Positions 7,155 through 17,158 of a stretch of 64,000 nucleotides of DNA are shown here, piece by piece; positions within the stretch are counted from its first letter, which is position 1, and each line of letters begins with the position of its first letter. The stretch spans positions 1 through 64,000 of the forward strand of contig JAMLGU010000011.1 of NCBI GenBank assembly GCA_023957575.1. The letters are read 5' to 3'. The position numbers and the translations under genes are program-made. Source of the DNA: Chitinophagaceae bacterium (GTDB lineage Bacteria > Bacteroidota > Bacteroidia > Chitinophagales > Chitinophagaceae). The notes under the pieces are model-generated. The model ran no database searches, had not been told where the DNA came from, and saw only the letters and a program-made list of their open reading frames with translations.

Positions 7155-8060
7155 ATGCAAGAATATCATGTGCCGGTACTGCTGAAGGAAACGATTGAGG
7201 GTTTGCAAATAAAACCTGATGGTTTCTACGTCGATTGTACTTTTGGCGGTGGCGGTCATTCCCACGCTATTCTGGAAAGACTGGGCAGTGAGGGAAAACT
7301 AATCGCTTTTGATCAGGATGCAGATGCAGCCAAAAATCTTCCAGACGACAGCAGGGTATTATTCATTCCACAAAATTTCAGGCATATCGGTCGTTTTCTA
7401 AAATTGCATGAAATAGATAAAGTGGATGGTTTGCTTGCCGACCTGGGAGTGAGCAGCCATCAGTTCGACGAAGCCGAAAGAGGATTCAGTACCCGCTTCA
7501 ATGCAGCATTGGATATGCGAATGGACAGAAGGCAAACAAAAACTGCCTTTGATGTGGTTCAAAACTATGGCGAGCTTCAGTTGCACAAGCTGTTTGAACG
7601 CTATGGCGAGGTAACCAATGCCAAAACACTGGCAAAAACCATTGTATCAGTAAGAAATACTGTTTCACTAAAAACCATTGATGCCTTTAAAAATGCCTTG
7701 CGGGAAATCGTAAAAGGGAATCCTAATAAATACTTTGCACAGGTATTTCAGGCGCTGCGTATAGAGGTGAATGACGAATTGGGCGCCCTTAAGGAAATGC
7801 TGCAGCAGACTGCAGCGCTATTGAATCCAGGTGGAAGAATTGCTGTCATCACCTTTCATTCCATTGAAGACCGGCTGGTAAAAAATTTTTTCCGTCAGGG
7901 AAGTTTTGAGGAAGAAATAGAAAATCCGTTTATCAACAGTAACAAGCAAAACAGTCTGAAAATTATCACAAAAAAACCGGTAGTGGCATCTTCCGAAGAA
8001 ATAAAGCAGAATCCGCGCTCCCGAAGCGCTAAGTTGAGAATAGCAGAAAAGATAGTTTAA
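7155..8060 (+). CDS. rsmH: 16S rRNA (cytosine1402-N4)-methyltransferase
   Basis: Methylates N4 of C1402 in 16S rRNA using SAM. N-terminal HVPVLLKETIEGL, SAM-binding FVDCTFGGGGHS-like stretch (YVDCTFGGGGHSHAIL, about residues 25-40), and the DLGVSSHQFDEAERGFS motif near residue 100 are family hallmarks. The C-terminal SRSAKLRIAEK is also typical. 301 residues (E. coli 313). Second gene of the dcw cluster, with ATG at 7155 following the hexamer array. Confidence 0.96.
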   Translation: MQEYHVPVLLKETIEGLQIKPDGFYVDCTFGGGGHSHAILERLGSEGKLIAFDQDADAAKNLPDDSRVLFIPQNFRHIGRFLKLHEIDKVDGLLADLGVSSHQFDEAERGFSTRFNAALDMRMDRRQTKTAFDVVQNYGELQLHKLFERYGEVTNAKTLAKTIVSVRNTVSLKTIDAFKNALREIVKGNPNKYFAQVFQALRIEVNDELGALKEMLQQTAALLNPGGRIAVITFHSIEDRLVKNFFRQGSFEEEIENPFINSNKQNSLKIITKKPVVASSEEIKQNPRSRSAKLRIAEKIV

Positions 8061-8093
8061 TATATATAGCAAAACAAAGTCATTGAATTGAAA

Positions 8094-8426
8094 ATGACGA
8101 ACCTATTTAAAATGATAAAACTGAATTGGAAGAAATGGTTGAATTATCAATCCATAGTGAAACAGGTACCATTTTTAATTTTCTTGACATCGCTGGCGCT
8201 CCTATATATATATAACGGACACACAGCCGACAAAACAGTAAGAAAAATAAATGCATTGGCAAAGGAGGTAAAGGAATTAGAGTGGGAGTACAAAAGTTTG
8301 AAAAGCGAAGTGATGTTTAGAAGCAAACCCGGCGAACTGGCAAAAGCGCTACAGCCTCTTGGATTGAACGAACTGGAAGAATCACCCTACGTTTTGAAAG
8401 ACTCAATAATGGACGAACTGAAATAA
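8094..8426 (+). CDS. ftsL: FtsL-like division protein
   Basis: Small bitopic protein expected to join FtsB/FtsQ and activate the septal FtsW-PBP pair. About 27 basic cytoplasmic residues, one membrane segment (VPFLIFLTSLALLYIYN), then a coiled-coil stretch (KINALAKEVKELEWEYKSLKSEV) in the periplasm. The identification rests on position between rsmH and the PBP gene and on topology, since FtsL sequences diverge. A TTG at 8088 is in frame, but ATG 8094 is the likelier start. The gene ends 7 bases before the PBP start. Confidence 0.85.
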   Translation: MTNLFKMIKLNWKKWLNYQSIVKQVPFLIFLTSLALLYIYNGHTADKTVRKINALAKEVKELEWEYKSLKSEVMFRSKPGELAKALQPLGLNELEESPYVLKDSIMDELK

Positions 8427-8433
8427 TAAAAAA

Positions 8434-10566
8434 TTGGAAATCAAGAAAGACATATTATGGAGAGTGTATCTCGGTTTTATCGGGATTGTACTTCTATCTG
8501 TTTTTATTTTGGGCAGGGCTACCATCATTCAGCAGGCGCAGGGAGACCACTGGCGTAGTATGGGCGATAGTATGCACCAGAAAATAGTAGAAATCAATGC
8601 CGACAGGGGAACCATCTACAGTGAAGATGGTCAAATGTTGAGTACATCCCTACCACAGTTTGATATTTATATTGATTTCAAAGCTGATGGATTAAGAGAT
8701 AAAAACGGCAAAATTTATCATCAGTATATTGATTCATTTGCAACAGCTATGTCTCAGTATTATGGCGACAAATCAGCCAAACAGTACAGAGCCGAATTTG
8801 ATGCTGCCTATAAAAAAGGAACAAGATATTTTCCCCTGAAAAAGAAAATTACTTTTGAAGATTATAAAGCCCTTCGCGAATTTCCGCTTGTAAAACTCGG
8901 CAAAAACAAAAGTGGCATCATAGTAGAACAAAGCAGCAAACGCATTGCGCCCTTCGGCTTGCTGGCAAACCGTACGGTGGGCCTCAGCCGCGAATATATA
9001 AATAGCGACGGCAAGGTTAAAAAAATGAATGTGGGACTTGAAATGAGTTACGACAGCCTGCTGAACGGCCAAAACGGCCAGCGGTTAGTTCGCTTCATTT
9101 CAGGCGGTGCCGTACCGGTTGAAGGTTTTCAGGTAGAACCCGAAAATGGTAAAGATATTTATACCAATATTGATGTTAACATGCAGGAAATAACCGAAAT
9201 GGCGCTGCTGCGCATGATGCAGCAAATTGAAGCACTTTACGGCACCTGCATAGTAATGGAAACCAAAACAGGAAAGATTAAAGCAATTGCCAATCTTGGT
9301 AAAATGGACAACAGCAATCTTTATTGGGAAGATGATAATTACGCCCTGCGTGTTACCGAGCCGGGGTCCACCTTCAAACTTGTAACCTTTATGGCAGCTT
9401 TGGACAAAGGCACCTCTAAACCCAGCGACCTGATAGACATAGGTACAGCAGGAAAGATGCAGGTAGGCCCCAGAGTAGTTTATGATGCAGAGCGTACCCG
9501 CAAATCTGTAGTTACGGTTGAAGAAGCCTTGGCGCACAGCTCCAATGTAGGTCTCAGCAAAATGGCTTATAAAGGATTTGCAAATAATCCGGCCGAGTTT
9601 GGAGAATACATTCATAAATACCACATGGACTCACGTACCCCTATTGATCTGGCACACGTGCCAAAACCACGTCTGGCACCATTTGCAAAAGGCGAAGGCG
9701 GACTGATGAATATGATCACCATGAGTTTTGGTTATGCAGTGCAGGTAAGCCCGCTTCAAACACTCACACTCTACAATGCAGTGGCTAATGGAGGAAAAAT
9801 GATGAAACCCTATTTGGTAAACAGTATCAGAAACAAGGGGGTTATTGTCAAACAAATCGAACCACAGGTTATCGAAAATAATATATGCAAAAAAAATACT
9901 TTAAAAGCAGTGCAGGAAAGCCTTGAAATGGCCATTACTGAGGGTACCGGGAAATATGCTTTCAAAGGAATGCCTTTCAAAGTGGCCGGTAAAACAGGAA
10001 CCGCTCACGTTGCCGATGGTAATATTAAATATAGTCACAGAGTTTATCAGGCTTCATTTGTTGGCTACTTCCCTGCAGAAGCGCCTCAGTATTCCTGCAT
10101 TGTGGTAGTAAGAACAAAACCGGGTGGCGGCCTGCACTTTGGCGGGCAGGTGGCAGCGCCGGTATTCAGAGAAGTGGCAACAAAATTGTATGCCATGTAT
10201 GTTGACCGCAAAACGCCAAAGGGCTACGAAGGTGAAAAAGACAACAATACCTATTTCTATTCCGGCAATACGCAATCTTTTAAAAATGTTTTAACCAACA
10301 TGAATATTCCGTTTGTAGATTCTGTGCAGCAAAGTCAGTGGGCATCTATGTATGCTAATAATCATAAGCCGGTTTTAAAAACCAATATCGTAAAAGACAA
10401 CTTAATGCCTAATGTAAAGGGTATGGGATTGAGAGATGCCATCAGGTTATTGGAGCAAATGGGGTTACGCGTACAGGCAAGAGGCAGGGGCAAGATATCC
10501 GGCCAGTCTATTGTGCCTGGCGCAGGCTTTAACAAAGGACAGGTAGTTTTATTAGAGTTATCATAA
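8434..10566 (+). CDS. ftsI: Division-specific penicillin-binding protein with PASTA domain
   Basis: Septal peptidoglycan transpeptidase partnered with FtsW. One N-terminal membrane segment (residues 10-28), a dimerisation domain, then the transpeptidase with S312-T-F-K315 (acylated serine), S369-S-N371 and K520-T-G-T523. A PASTA domain fills the last 65 residues or so (PNVKGMGLRDAIRLLEQMGL), giving 710 residues, as in SpoVD-like PBPs of Bacteroidota, against 588 in E. coli FtsI. The start must be TTG 8434, because an in-frame stop lies 15 bases upstream and there is no ATG before the membrane segment. Confidence 0.95.
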   Translation: MEIKKDILWRVYLGFIGIVLLSVFILGRATIIQQAQGDHWRSMGDSMHQKIVEINADRGTIYSEDGQMLSTSLPQFDIYIDFKADGLRDKNGKIYHQYIDSFATAMSQYYGDKSAKQYRAEFDAAYKKGTRYFPLKKKITFEDYKALREFPLVKLGKNKSGIIVEQSSKRIAPFGLLANRTVGLSREYINSDGKVKKMNVGLEMSYDSLLNGQNGQRLVRFISGGAVPVEGFQVEPENGKDIYTNIDVNMQEITEMALLRMMQQIEALYGTCIVMETKTGKIKAIANLGKMDNSNLYWEDDNYALRVTEPGSTFKLVTFMAALDKGTSKPSDLIDIGTAGKMQVGPRVVYDAERTRKSVVTVEEALAHSSNVGLSKMAYKGFANNPAEFGEYIHKYHMDSRTPIDLAHVPKPRLAPFAKGEGGLMNMITMSFGYAVQVSPLQTLTLYNAVANGGKMMKPYLVNSIRNKGVIVKQIEPQVIENNICKKNTLKAVQESLEMAITEGTGKYAFKGMPFKVAGKTGTAHVADGNIKYSHRVYQASFVGYFPAEAPQYSCIVVVRTKPGGGLHFGGQVAAPVFREVATKLYAMYVDRKTPKGYEGEKDNNTYFYSGNTQSFKNVLTNMNIPFVDSVQQSQWASMYANNHKPVLKTNIVKDNLMPNVKGMGLRDAIRLLEQMGLRVQARGRGKISGQSIVPGAGFNKGQVVLLELS

Positions 10567-10588
10567 AAAATTATTTAAATCATTTTTC

Positions 10589-12052
10589 TTGAAACTGCAA
10601 GACATTTTATACAAAACAAAATTAATATCAATGCAAGGCAATGCCGACATTGATATTACTGATATATGTATTGACTCAAGAAAAGTGAGTAAAGGCGCTG
10701 CTTTTATTGCTGTAAAAGGAACCGTAGCAGATGGTCATCAGTTTATTGGTAAAGCAATTGAAGACGGCGCTATCGCCATTATCTGTGAAGTTCTTCCAGA
10801 TAAGACAAGAGAGGGAATCGTATATGTGCAGGTAGAAAACAGCGCTGCTGCAACGGCACAAATTGCGCATCAGTTTTACGGATTGCCATCCCAAAAATTA
10901 AAATTAGTGGGGGTTACCGGCACAAACGGCAAAACCACCATTGCCACACTGCTTTATAAACTTTTCACCTCTTTTGGATATAAGTGTGGACTGATTAGTA
11001 CCGTTCAAAATAAAATTGGAGAGAAAGTACTTTCTGCTACACATACAACGCCTGACGCAGTTAGCCTCAATCAACTGCTGGCGCAGATGGTTGACGAAGG
11101 ATGTACCTATGCCTTTATGGAAGTGAGTTCACATGCAATTCATCAGCGCCGGATTGACGGGCTTGAGTTTGCAGCCGGAATTTTTACCAACATCACTCAT
11201 GACCATCTGGATTACCACAAAACCTTTGATGAATATATCCGTGTAAAAAAATCTTTCTTCGATAGCTTATCCAGGCAGGCCTTTGCCATCACTAATAATG
11301 ATGATAAACGCGGCATGGTGATGGTTCAGAATACAAAGGCTGTTATAAAAACCTATAGCCTCAAATCAATCAGCGATTTCAAAGGTAAGATTTTGGACAA
11401 CAGCATGATGGGGTTGCACCTTTTGGTTAATGATCAGGAAGTTTACTTTAAGCTAATTGGAGAATTTAATGCCTATAATCTTTTGGCGGTTTATGGTACT
11501 GCCATTTGCTTAGGCGAAGAGAAGCAAAATATTCTTCAACACTTGAGCATGCTCAGTGGCGCTGACGGACGGTTTGATTACCTTGTAGCGCCACAGTCAA
11601 AAATGATTGCCATTGTGGATTACGCGCACACACCGGATGCATTATTGAACGTTTTGGCCACTATCAAAAAACTAAGAAAGGGTTTTGAGCAGGTGATTAC
11701 AGTAGTAGGATGCGGCGGTAACAGAGATAAGACAAAAAGGCCGATTATGGCAGAAGTGGCCTGCGAGCATAGCGACAGAGTCATCTTCACCAGCGACAAT
11801 CCGAGATTTGAAGAACCGGCAGAAATTATTAGTGATATGGAAGCCGGTGTACCTGCTGCAGCAAGAAGAAAATATATTTCAATTATTGACAGAAAAGAAG
11901 CGATAAAAACGGCTCTCAGTTTGGCAAATGATGAAGATATTGTACTGATAGCAGGTAAAGGGCATGAAAATTATCAGGAAATAAAAGGTATCAAAAACCA
12001 TTTTGATGATAAAGAAGTCGTAAAAGAAATTTTTGAATTATTAAACAAATAA
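10589..12052 (+). CDS. murE: UDP-MurNAc-tripeptide synthetase, meso-DAP adding
   Basis: ATP-dependent ligase that adds the third stem-peptide residue to UDP-MurNAc-Ala-Glu. P-loop TGTNGKTT near residues 108-115, and D403-N-P-R406, the meso-diaminopimelate-recognition motif, so the peptidoglycan should be of meso-DAP type; dapD at 46.6 kb agrees. 487 residues (E. coli 495). The start appears to be TTG 10589: the frame is open and family-like from there (MKLQDILYKTKL) and the next Met is at residue 15. Confidence 0.96.
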   Translation: MKLQDILYKTKLISMQGNADIDITDICIDSRKVSKGAAFIAVKGTVADGHQFIGKAIEDGAIAIICEVLPDKTREGIVYVQVENSAAATAQIAHQFYGLPSQKLKLVGVTGTNGKTTIATLLYKLFTSFGYKCGLISTVQNKIGEKVLSATHTTPDAVSLNQLLAQMVDEGCTYAFMEVSSHAIHQRRIDGLEFAAGIFTNITHDHLDYHKTFDEYIRVKKSFFDSLSRQAFAITNNDDKRGMVMVQNTKAVIKTYSLKSISDFKGKILDNSMMGLHLLVNDQEVYFKLIGEFNAYNLLAVYGTAICLGEEKQNILQHLSMLSGADGRFDYLVAPQSKMIAIVDYAHTPDALLNVLATIKKLRKGFEQVITVVGCGGNRDKTKRPIMAEVACEHSDRVIFTSDNPRFEEPAEIISDMEAGVPAAARRKYISIIDRKEAIKTALSLANDEDIVLIAGKGHENYQEIKGIKNHFDDKEVVKEIFELLNK

Positions 12053-12088
12053 AAATCTTATTAAAAAAAGAGTAAAAGGAGAAAAGCC

Positions 12089-13366
12089 ATGTTATATCAT
12101 TTATTCGAATGGTTCAAACAAAACGGAATAAATTTTCCCGGCAGAACATTAATGGACTTCCTCACCTTCAGAATCATGATGGCAGTTCTCCTGGCGTTAA
12201 CTATTACGCTTATTTATGGCAAACGTTTAATCAAACTGCTACGCCGAAGCCTTGTGGGTGAAAGCGTAAGAGATTTGGGCCTTGCAGGCGAACAATCCAA
12301 AAAAGGTACGCCAACAATGGGGGGCATTATCATTATCATGGGAATATTAATCCCTACCCTTTTGTTTGCAAAGCTTAATACCGTTTATATCATTCTGATG
12401 CTGATTTCAACAGTTTGGCTGGGAGGTATTGGTTTTATGGATGACTATCTGAAATTGAGAGCCAAAAGAATAGCAAAGAAACAAGGCATTCCTTACAAAA
12501 AAGGAGATAAGGACGGATTGGCAGGCTGGTTTAAAATTCTGGGACAGGTAGGTTTGGGAATAATTGTTGGCTCAGTCTTGTACTTCAACAGCCATGTAAT
12601 CATCTGGCGCGAATACAAAGGAGTACCCAAAGAAAATGATACCACCGTCATTACCAGAAATGTAAATAATGTTCCAAAAAACTTTGTTATTACTAAAGAA
12701 CCTATAACCACTATTCCGTTTGTAAAAAATCATGAATTTAATTATTCAAAATTATTACCCGAATCGCTTAGGCAATATTCATGGGTACTGTACATCCTGA
12801 TTGTAATATTTATCATCACTGCCGTTTCAAATGGTTCTAATCTTACAGATGGTTTGGATGGATTGGTACCGGGCACCTCGGCGTTGATAGGCGTAGCGCT
12901 CGGCATATTTGCGTACGCAAGCGGCAACTTTGTGTTTGCCGATTATCTGAACATCATGTACATCCCCAACCTCGGAGAATTATCTATTTTCCTTGCAGCC
13001 ATGATTGGCGCATGTGTCGGGTTTTTATGGTATAATACTTACCCCGCGCAGGTTTTCATGGGTGATACCGGAAGCCTCACCTTAGGCGGATTAATAGCAG
13101 CCATTGCAATCATCGTACACAAAGAATTACTGATACCTATTTTTTGTGGAGTATATTTTGCAGAGACGTTGAGTGTAACCATTCAGGTTACTTATTTTAA
13201 ATATACAAAACGTAAATACGGAGAAGGGAGAAGAATATTCCTGATGACCCCACTGCATCATCACTTTCAGAAGAAAGGATATCATGAAGCAAAAATTGTT
13301 ACCAGATTTTGGATTGTAACCATACTGTTGGTAATGATTAGTCTGGTAACATTAAAGTTGAGATAA
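12089..13366 (+). CDS. mraY: Phospho-MurNAc-pentapeptide translocase
   Basis: Makes lipid I by transferring phospho-MurNAc-pentapeptide to undecaprenyl phosphate; ten-helix membrane protein. [11 protein letters not shown], the FMDDYLKL aspartates, NLTDGLDGL and the C-terminal [12 protein letters not shown] are all present. At 425 residues it is about 65 longer than E. coli MraY. The extra length is an extracytoplasmic-side insertion around residues 175-225 ([12 protein letters not shown] onward), which I recall as usual for Bacteroidota. One of the few genes here with a clear Shine-Dalgarno-like AAAGGAG, 11 bases before ATG. Confidence 0.96.
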   Translation: MLYHLFEWFKQNGINFPGRTLMDFLTFRIMMAVLLALTITLIYGKRLIKLLRRSLVGESVRDLGLAGEQSKKGTPTMGGIIIIMGILIPTLLFAKLNTVYIILMLISTVWLGGIGFMDDYLKLRAKRIAKKQGIPYKKGDKDGLAGWFKILGQVGLGIIVGSVLYFNSHVIIWREYKGVPKENDTTVITRNVNNVPKNFVITKEPITTIPFVKNHEFNYSKLLPESLRQYSWVLYILIVIFIITAVSNGSNLTDGLDGLVPGTSALIGVALGIFAYASGNFVFADYLNIMYIPNLGELSIFLAAMIGACVGFLWYNTYPAQVFMGDTGSLTLGGLIAAIAIIVHKELLIPIFCGVYFAETLSVTIQVTYFKYTKRKYGEGRRIFLMTPLHHHFQKKGYHEAKIVTRFWIVTILLVMISLVTLKLR

Positions 13367-13385
13367 AAAAGTTTAAAATTAATAG

Positions 13386-14723
13386 ATGAAGAAAAAAATG
13401 ATCATACTCGGAGGTGGCGAAAGCGGTGTAGGCGCAGCTTTGCTTGCAAAGCAAAAAGGGTATGATGTGTTTTTATCAGATGCAGGTTCTTTGAAAGAAA
13501 TATATCGTAACGAACTAAACAATGAAGGCATTGAATGGGAAGAAGGAGGGCACGATGAAGAAAGAATTTTATCCGCAGATGAAATAATGAAAAGCCCCGG
13601 AATTCCTGAAAAAAATGAACTGGTAAAAAAAATCCGCCGTAAGGGGATTCCTGTAATCAGTGAAATAGAACTGGCTTATCGCTATGCCGGTGATAGCAAA
13701 ATTATAGCCATCACCGGCTCCAACGGAAAGACTACAACCACTTCGCTCATTTACCATATAATGAAAACCGGAGGTATTGATGCAGCGTTGGTGGGCAATA
13801 TCGGAGAATCGTTTGCAAAGCAGGTAGCGCTTGACCCCAAACCGGTTTATGTGGTGGAAGTGAGCAGTTTTCAACTGGATGATATAGTAAGTTTTCGGCC
13901 AAACATTGCAGTGTTGACCAATATTACAGAGGACCATCTGGATCGTTATGATTACAAATTTGAAAATTATATAAAAAGCAAATTCAGGATTACCGAAAAT
14001 CAACAACAGGGCGACTACTTTATCTTCAACGAAGATGATGAAGTAACCATGAATTTTATAAATCAATTTAATATTCACTCAAACCAACTACCGATAAGCA
14101 TGGCACACGAAAACAAAACAGCTTTTATCAAGGACGGCGATATGTACGTAAGAACAGGAGAAGATTTTATGACCATGAGTGTAGAAGATTTTATACTCAA
14201 AGGCAGACACAACCAATACAATACTATGGCAGCATGTGTAGCAGGCGTTACGATGGAAATTCGTAAGGAGAAAATCAGAGAGGCAGTACAGACATTTCAG
14301 AATCTGGAACACCGGATGGAACATGTAGCCTTCATCAGAGGTGTTGAATTCATCAACGACAGCAAAGCAACCAATATCAATTCTACATGGTATGCATTAG
14401 AGAGCATGACCAAACCAACCATCCTGATATTGGGTGGGTTAGACAAAGGGAATGACTACAGCCTGCTGAATGAACTGATGGATCAAAAGGTAAAAACGAT
14501 TGTTTGCCTCGGAGTAGATAATTCACGAATTCACGAAGCATTTGATGGAAAAGTAGCAAAGATATTTGATACCGCAAGCGCTTCGGAAGCAGTTCAGGTG
14601 GCATTTAATAATGCCGAAAAAGGCGATGTGGTTTTGTTAAGTCCCGCATGCGCCAGTTTTGATTTATTTAAAAATTATGAAGATCGCGGTGTACAATTTA
14701 AAAAAGCAGTAATTGATTTATAA
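13386..14723 (+). CDS. murD: UDP-MurNAc-alanine--D-glutamate ligase
   Basis: Adds D-glutamate to UDP-MurNAc-L-Ala with ATP. An N-terminal GGGESGVGAALLA dinucleotide-like fold binds the UDP substrate, the P-loop is TGSNGKTTTT near residue 112, then EVSSFQLDD and the HRMEHV and NDSKATN segments of the Mur ligase C-terminal half. 445 residues (E. coli 438). Starts at ATG 13386, 19 bases after mraY. Confidence 0.96.
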   Translation: MKKKMIILGGGESGVGAALLAKQKGYDVFLSDAGSLKEIYRNELNNEGIEWEEGGHDEERILSADEIMKSPGIPEKNELVKKIRRKGIPVISEIELAYRYAGDSKIIAITGSNGKTTTTSLIYHIMKTGGIDAALVGNIGESFAKQVALDPKPVYVVEVSSFQLDDIVSFRPNIAVLTNITEDHLDRYDYKFENYIKSKFRITENQQQGDYFIFNEDDEVTMNFINQFNIHSNQLPISMAHENKTAFIKDGDMYVRTGEDFMTMSVEDFILKGRHNQYNTMAACVAGVTMEIRKEKIREAVQTFQNLEHRMEHVAFIRGVEFINDSKATNINSTWYALESMTKPTILILGGLDKGNDYSLLNELMDQKVKTIVCLGVDNSRIHEAFDGKVAKIFDTASASEAVQVAFNNAEKGDVVLLSPACASFDLFKNYEDRGVQFKKAVIDL

Positions 14724-14754
14724 AAATAAAATTTTTAAAGAGGTTCAATAAATA

Positions 14755-16068
14755 ATGTCATTAACAACAGACATATCAAAAAGCAAGGCAATCAAAAACA
14801 GTGATTGGGAGTTTAATATCGACAAGCATACGGGCGGAGATAAAGTAATTTGGGCATTAGTCGTATTACTCACATTGATTTCGCTGCTGGCAGTGTATAG
14901 CGCCACCGGCTCCTTAGCGTATAAAAACTACAAAGGGAATACAGAAATATACCTGTTTAAGCAAGTTTTATTTATTCTAATAGGTTTTGCAATTGTCTAT
15001 TTTGCGCACAGGGTTAATTACACCATCTACTCAAAAGTCGCATTATTCCTGTTTCTGTTAAGCATCCCTTTGTTAGTCTATACCTTGTTCTTTGGCGTAA
15101 AAATGAATGAAGGCACACGATGGATCCGGCTACCTATAATCAATATGACGATGCAGACCTCCGACTTGGCCAAACTTGCGTTGTTCATGTATTTGGCCAG
15201 GCTGTTGAGCAGAAAACAACATGTCATCAAAGATTTCAAAAAAGGTTTTCTACCGGTTATAACTCCGGTAGCTATTACCTGTTTGTTAATTGCTCCTGCC
15301 AATTTATCAACAGCTTTACTTCTGGGCGCAAGTTGTATGGCATTATTGTTTATCGGCAGGGTAAACACAAAACACCTGTTGATGGTAATTGGTATCGCAT
15401 TGATTCCGATAATCATGCTGATCACTGCTGCCATTGCAAAGCATAACAAAGGCGATGTAGAATCTGCCTTGCCGGCTACTGAAGTTAAAAAATCAAATAG
15501 CGGACTATTGGTACGGGTAAATACCTGGATTGGAAGAGTGGAGAATTTTATGTATGGAGGAAAGGAAGCAGACAATGATGAAATGTATCAGGTAAATCAG
15601 GCAAAAATAGCCATAGCCAAAGGTGGTTTTGTAGGAGTAGGCCCCGGCAACAGTACTACCCGCGATTATTTGCCCCAGGCCTATAACGACTTCATTTTTG
15701 CCATCATCATAGAAGAGTATGGTTTATTTGGTGGTGCATTTATCGTATTTATTTATATCGTGTTTTTGTACCGATGTATTCGCATATTTAAAAAATGTCC
15801 TTATGCTTTTGGCGCCTTTTTAGTGCTGGGCTTGAGTTTTACACTCGCCATTCAGGCAATGGTCAATATGGCAGTTACAGTAAACCTGTTCCCTGTAACC
15901 GGTGTTACACTTCCACTTGTAAGTATGGGTGGTTCCAGTTTTTTGTTTACCTGCCTGGCAATAGGAATTATTTTAAGTGTATCAAGAGGAGTTGAAAATA
16001 AAAACCGCAATGAAATAATCGAAGTACCGATTATAACAGAAACAAACGAAGGAGGAACAAGTGAATAA
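14755..16068 (+). CDS. ftsW: Septal peptidoglycan glycosyltransferase FtsW
   Basis: SEDS-family polymerase that builds septal glycan strands with the cognate PBP. Ten membrane helices; SEDS marks include the GTRWIRLP stretch (residues 120-127), the GGFVGVGPGNS loop and the FIFAIIIEEYGL segment with its catalytic-region acidic residues. A cytoplasmic N-terminal extension of about 30 residues precedes the first helix. 437 residues (E. coli 414). Its last 8 bases overlap the start of murG, suggesting translational coupling. Confidence 0.95.
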   Translation: MSLTTDISKSKAIKNSDWEFNIDKHTGGDKVIWALVVLLTLISLLAVYSATGSLAYKNYKGNTEIYLFKQVLFILIGFAIVYFAHRVNYTIYSKVALFLFLLSIPLLVYTLFFGVKMNEGTRWIRLPIINMTMQTSDLAKLALFMYLARLLSRKQHVIKDFKKGFLPVITPVAITCLLIAPANLSTALLLGASCMALLFIGRVNTKHLLMVIGIALIPIIMLITAAIAKHNKGDVESALPATEVKKSNSGLLVRVNTWIGRVENFMYGGKEADNDEMYQVNQAKIAIAKGGFVGVGPGNSTTRDYLPQAYNDFIFAIIIEEYGLFGGAFIVFIYIVFLYRCIRIFKKCPYAFGAFLVLGLSFTLAIQAMVNMAVTVNLFPVTGVTLPLVSMGGSSFLFTCLAIGIILSVSRGVENKNRNEIIEVPIITETNEGGTSE

Positions 16069-17155
16069 AAAAATCATCATAGCAGGCGGTGGTACAGGAG
16101 GTCATATCTTTCCTGCAGTGGCAATTGCCAATGCATTGAAACAAAAAGATAAGACTATTCAAATATTATTTGTGGGCGCTAAGGGAAAAATGGAAATGGA
16201 GAAAGTGCCGCAGGCAGGATATGATATAAAAGGATTGGACATTACAGGTTTCAATAGAAGTTCTTTGATAAAAAACATCTGGCTTCCTTATAAATTAATA
16301 AAGAGTTTTCTTCAGGTAAGAAATATTTTCAAACAATTCAAACCCGATGCGGTTTTGGGCGTAGGAGGATATTCTACCTATCCCGTTTTAAAATATGCTC
16401 AGTCTAAGGGTATTCCCACCTTTATTCACGAAGCCAATTCCTTTGCAGGGAAATCAAACAAAATGCTTGGCACCGGATGTACAAAAGTATTTACCGGAAC
16501 TGATGGAATGGAAAAATTTTTCCCTGTTGATAAAATTATGGTTACCGGAAATCCGGTTCGAAATTCAATTCTAAACCGGAATATAAACAAGGAAGAAGCC
16601 TTGCAGCATTTTTCGTTAGAGAACAATAAAACTACCCTTCTCATAGTGGGAGGAAGCTTAGGCGCCAAATCCATTAATGACGCAGCTTTGGCACATCTTG
16701 ACGAACTATTAGATGCCGGTCTTCAGCTCATTTGGCAAACCGGTAAATCGTTCGATAAAGAAGCATTGGCAAAAGTAGCAACGCATAAGAATGTGTGGAT
16801 AAATGAATTTATCACAAAGATGGAATTTGCATATTCAGCTGCAGATATTGTGATAGCAAGAGCCGGCGCCATGACGGTAGCCGAAATATGTGTAACCCAG
16901 AAACCAACAATTTTTGTTCCCTATCCTTTTGCAGCCGAAGATCATCAAACGGTAAATGCCATGCAGTTAGTTAATAAAAAAGCTGCCCTGATGGTAAAAG
17001 ACAGTGAAGCAAAAGAAAAGATTGCTGCAATGGCTATTGATCTGGCAAAGAATGAAGCATTAAGAAGTGAAATGATAGATAACCTTTCCAGACTGGCTAT
17101 TACCAATGCTGATGAAAGAGTAGCTGAGGAAATTTTAAAAATAATAAACAAGTAA
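16061..17155 (+). CDS. murG: Lipid II synthase (GlcNAc transferase)
   Basis: Adds GlcNAc from UDP-GlcNAc to lipid I at the inner membrane face. The GGGTGGHIFPA motif sits at residues 8-18, GVGGYSTYP near 104, and the donor-binding RAGAMTVAE and PYPFAAEDHQ stretches in the C-terminal half. 364 residues (E. coli 355). It uses GTG 16061 inside the end of ftsW. murC follows after 3 bases. Confidence 0.96.
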   Translation: MNKKIIIAGGGTGGHIFPAVAIANALKQKDKTIQILFVGAKGKMEMEKVPQAGYDIKGLDITGFNRSSLIKNIWLPYKLIKSFLQVRNIFKQFKPDAVLGVGGYSTYPVLKYAQSKGIPTFIHEANSFAGKSNKMLGTGCTKVFTGTDGMEKFFPVDKIMVTGNPVRNSILNRNINKEEALQHFSLENNKTTLLIVGGSLGAKSINDAALAHLDELLDAGLQLIWQTGKSFDKEALAKVATHKNVWINEFITKMEFAYSAADIVIARAGAMTVAEICVTQKPTIFVPYPFAAEDHQTVNAMQLVNKKAALMVKDSEAKEKIAAMAIDLAKNEALRSEMIDNLSRLAITNADERVAEEILKIINK

Positions 17156-17158
17156 CAG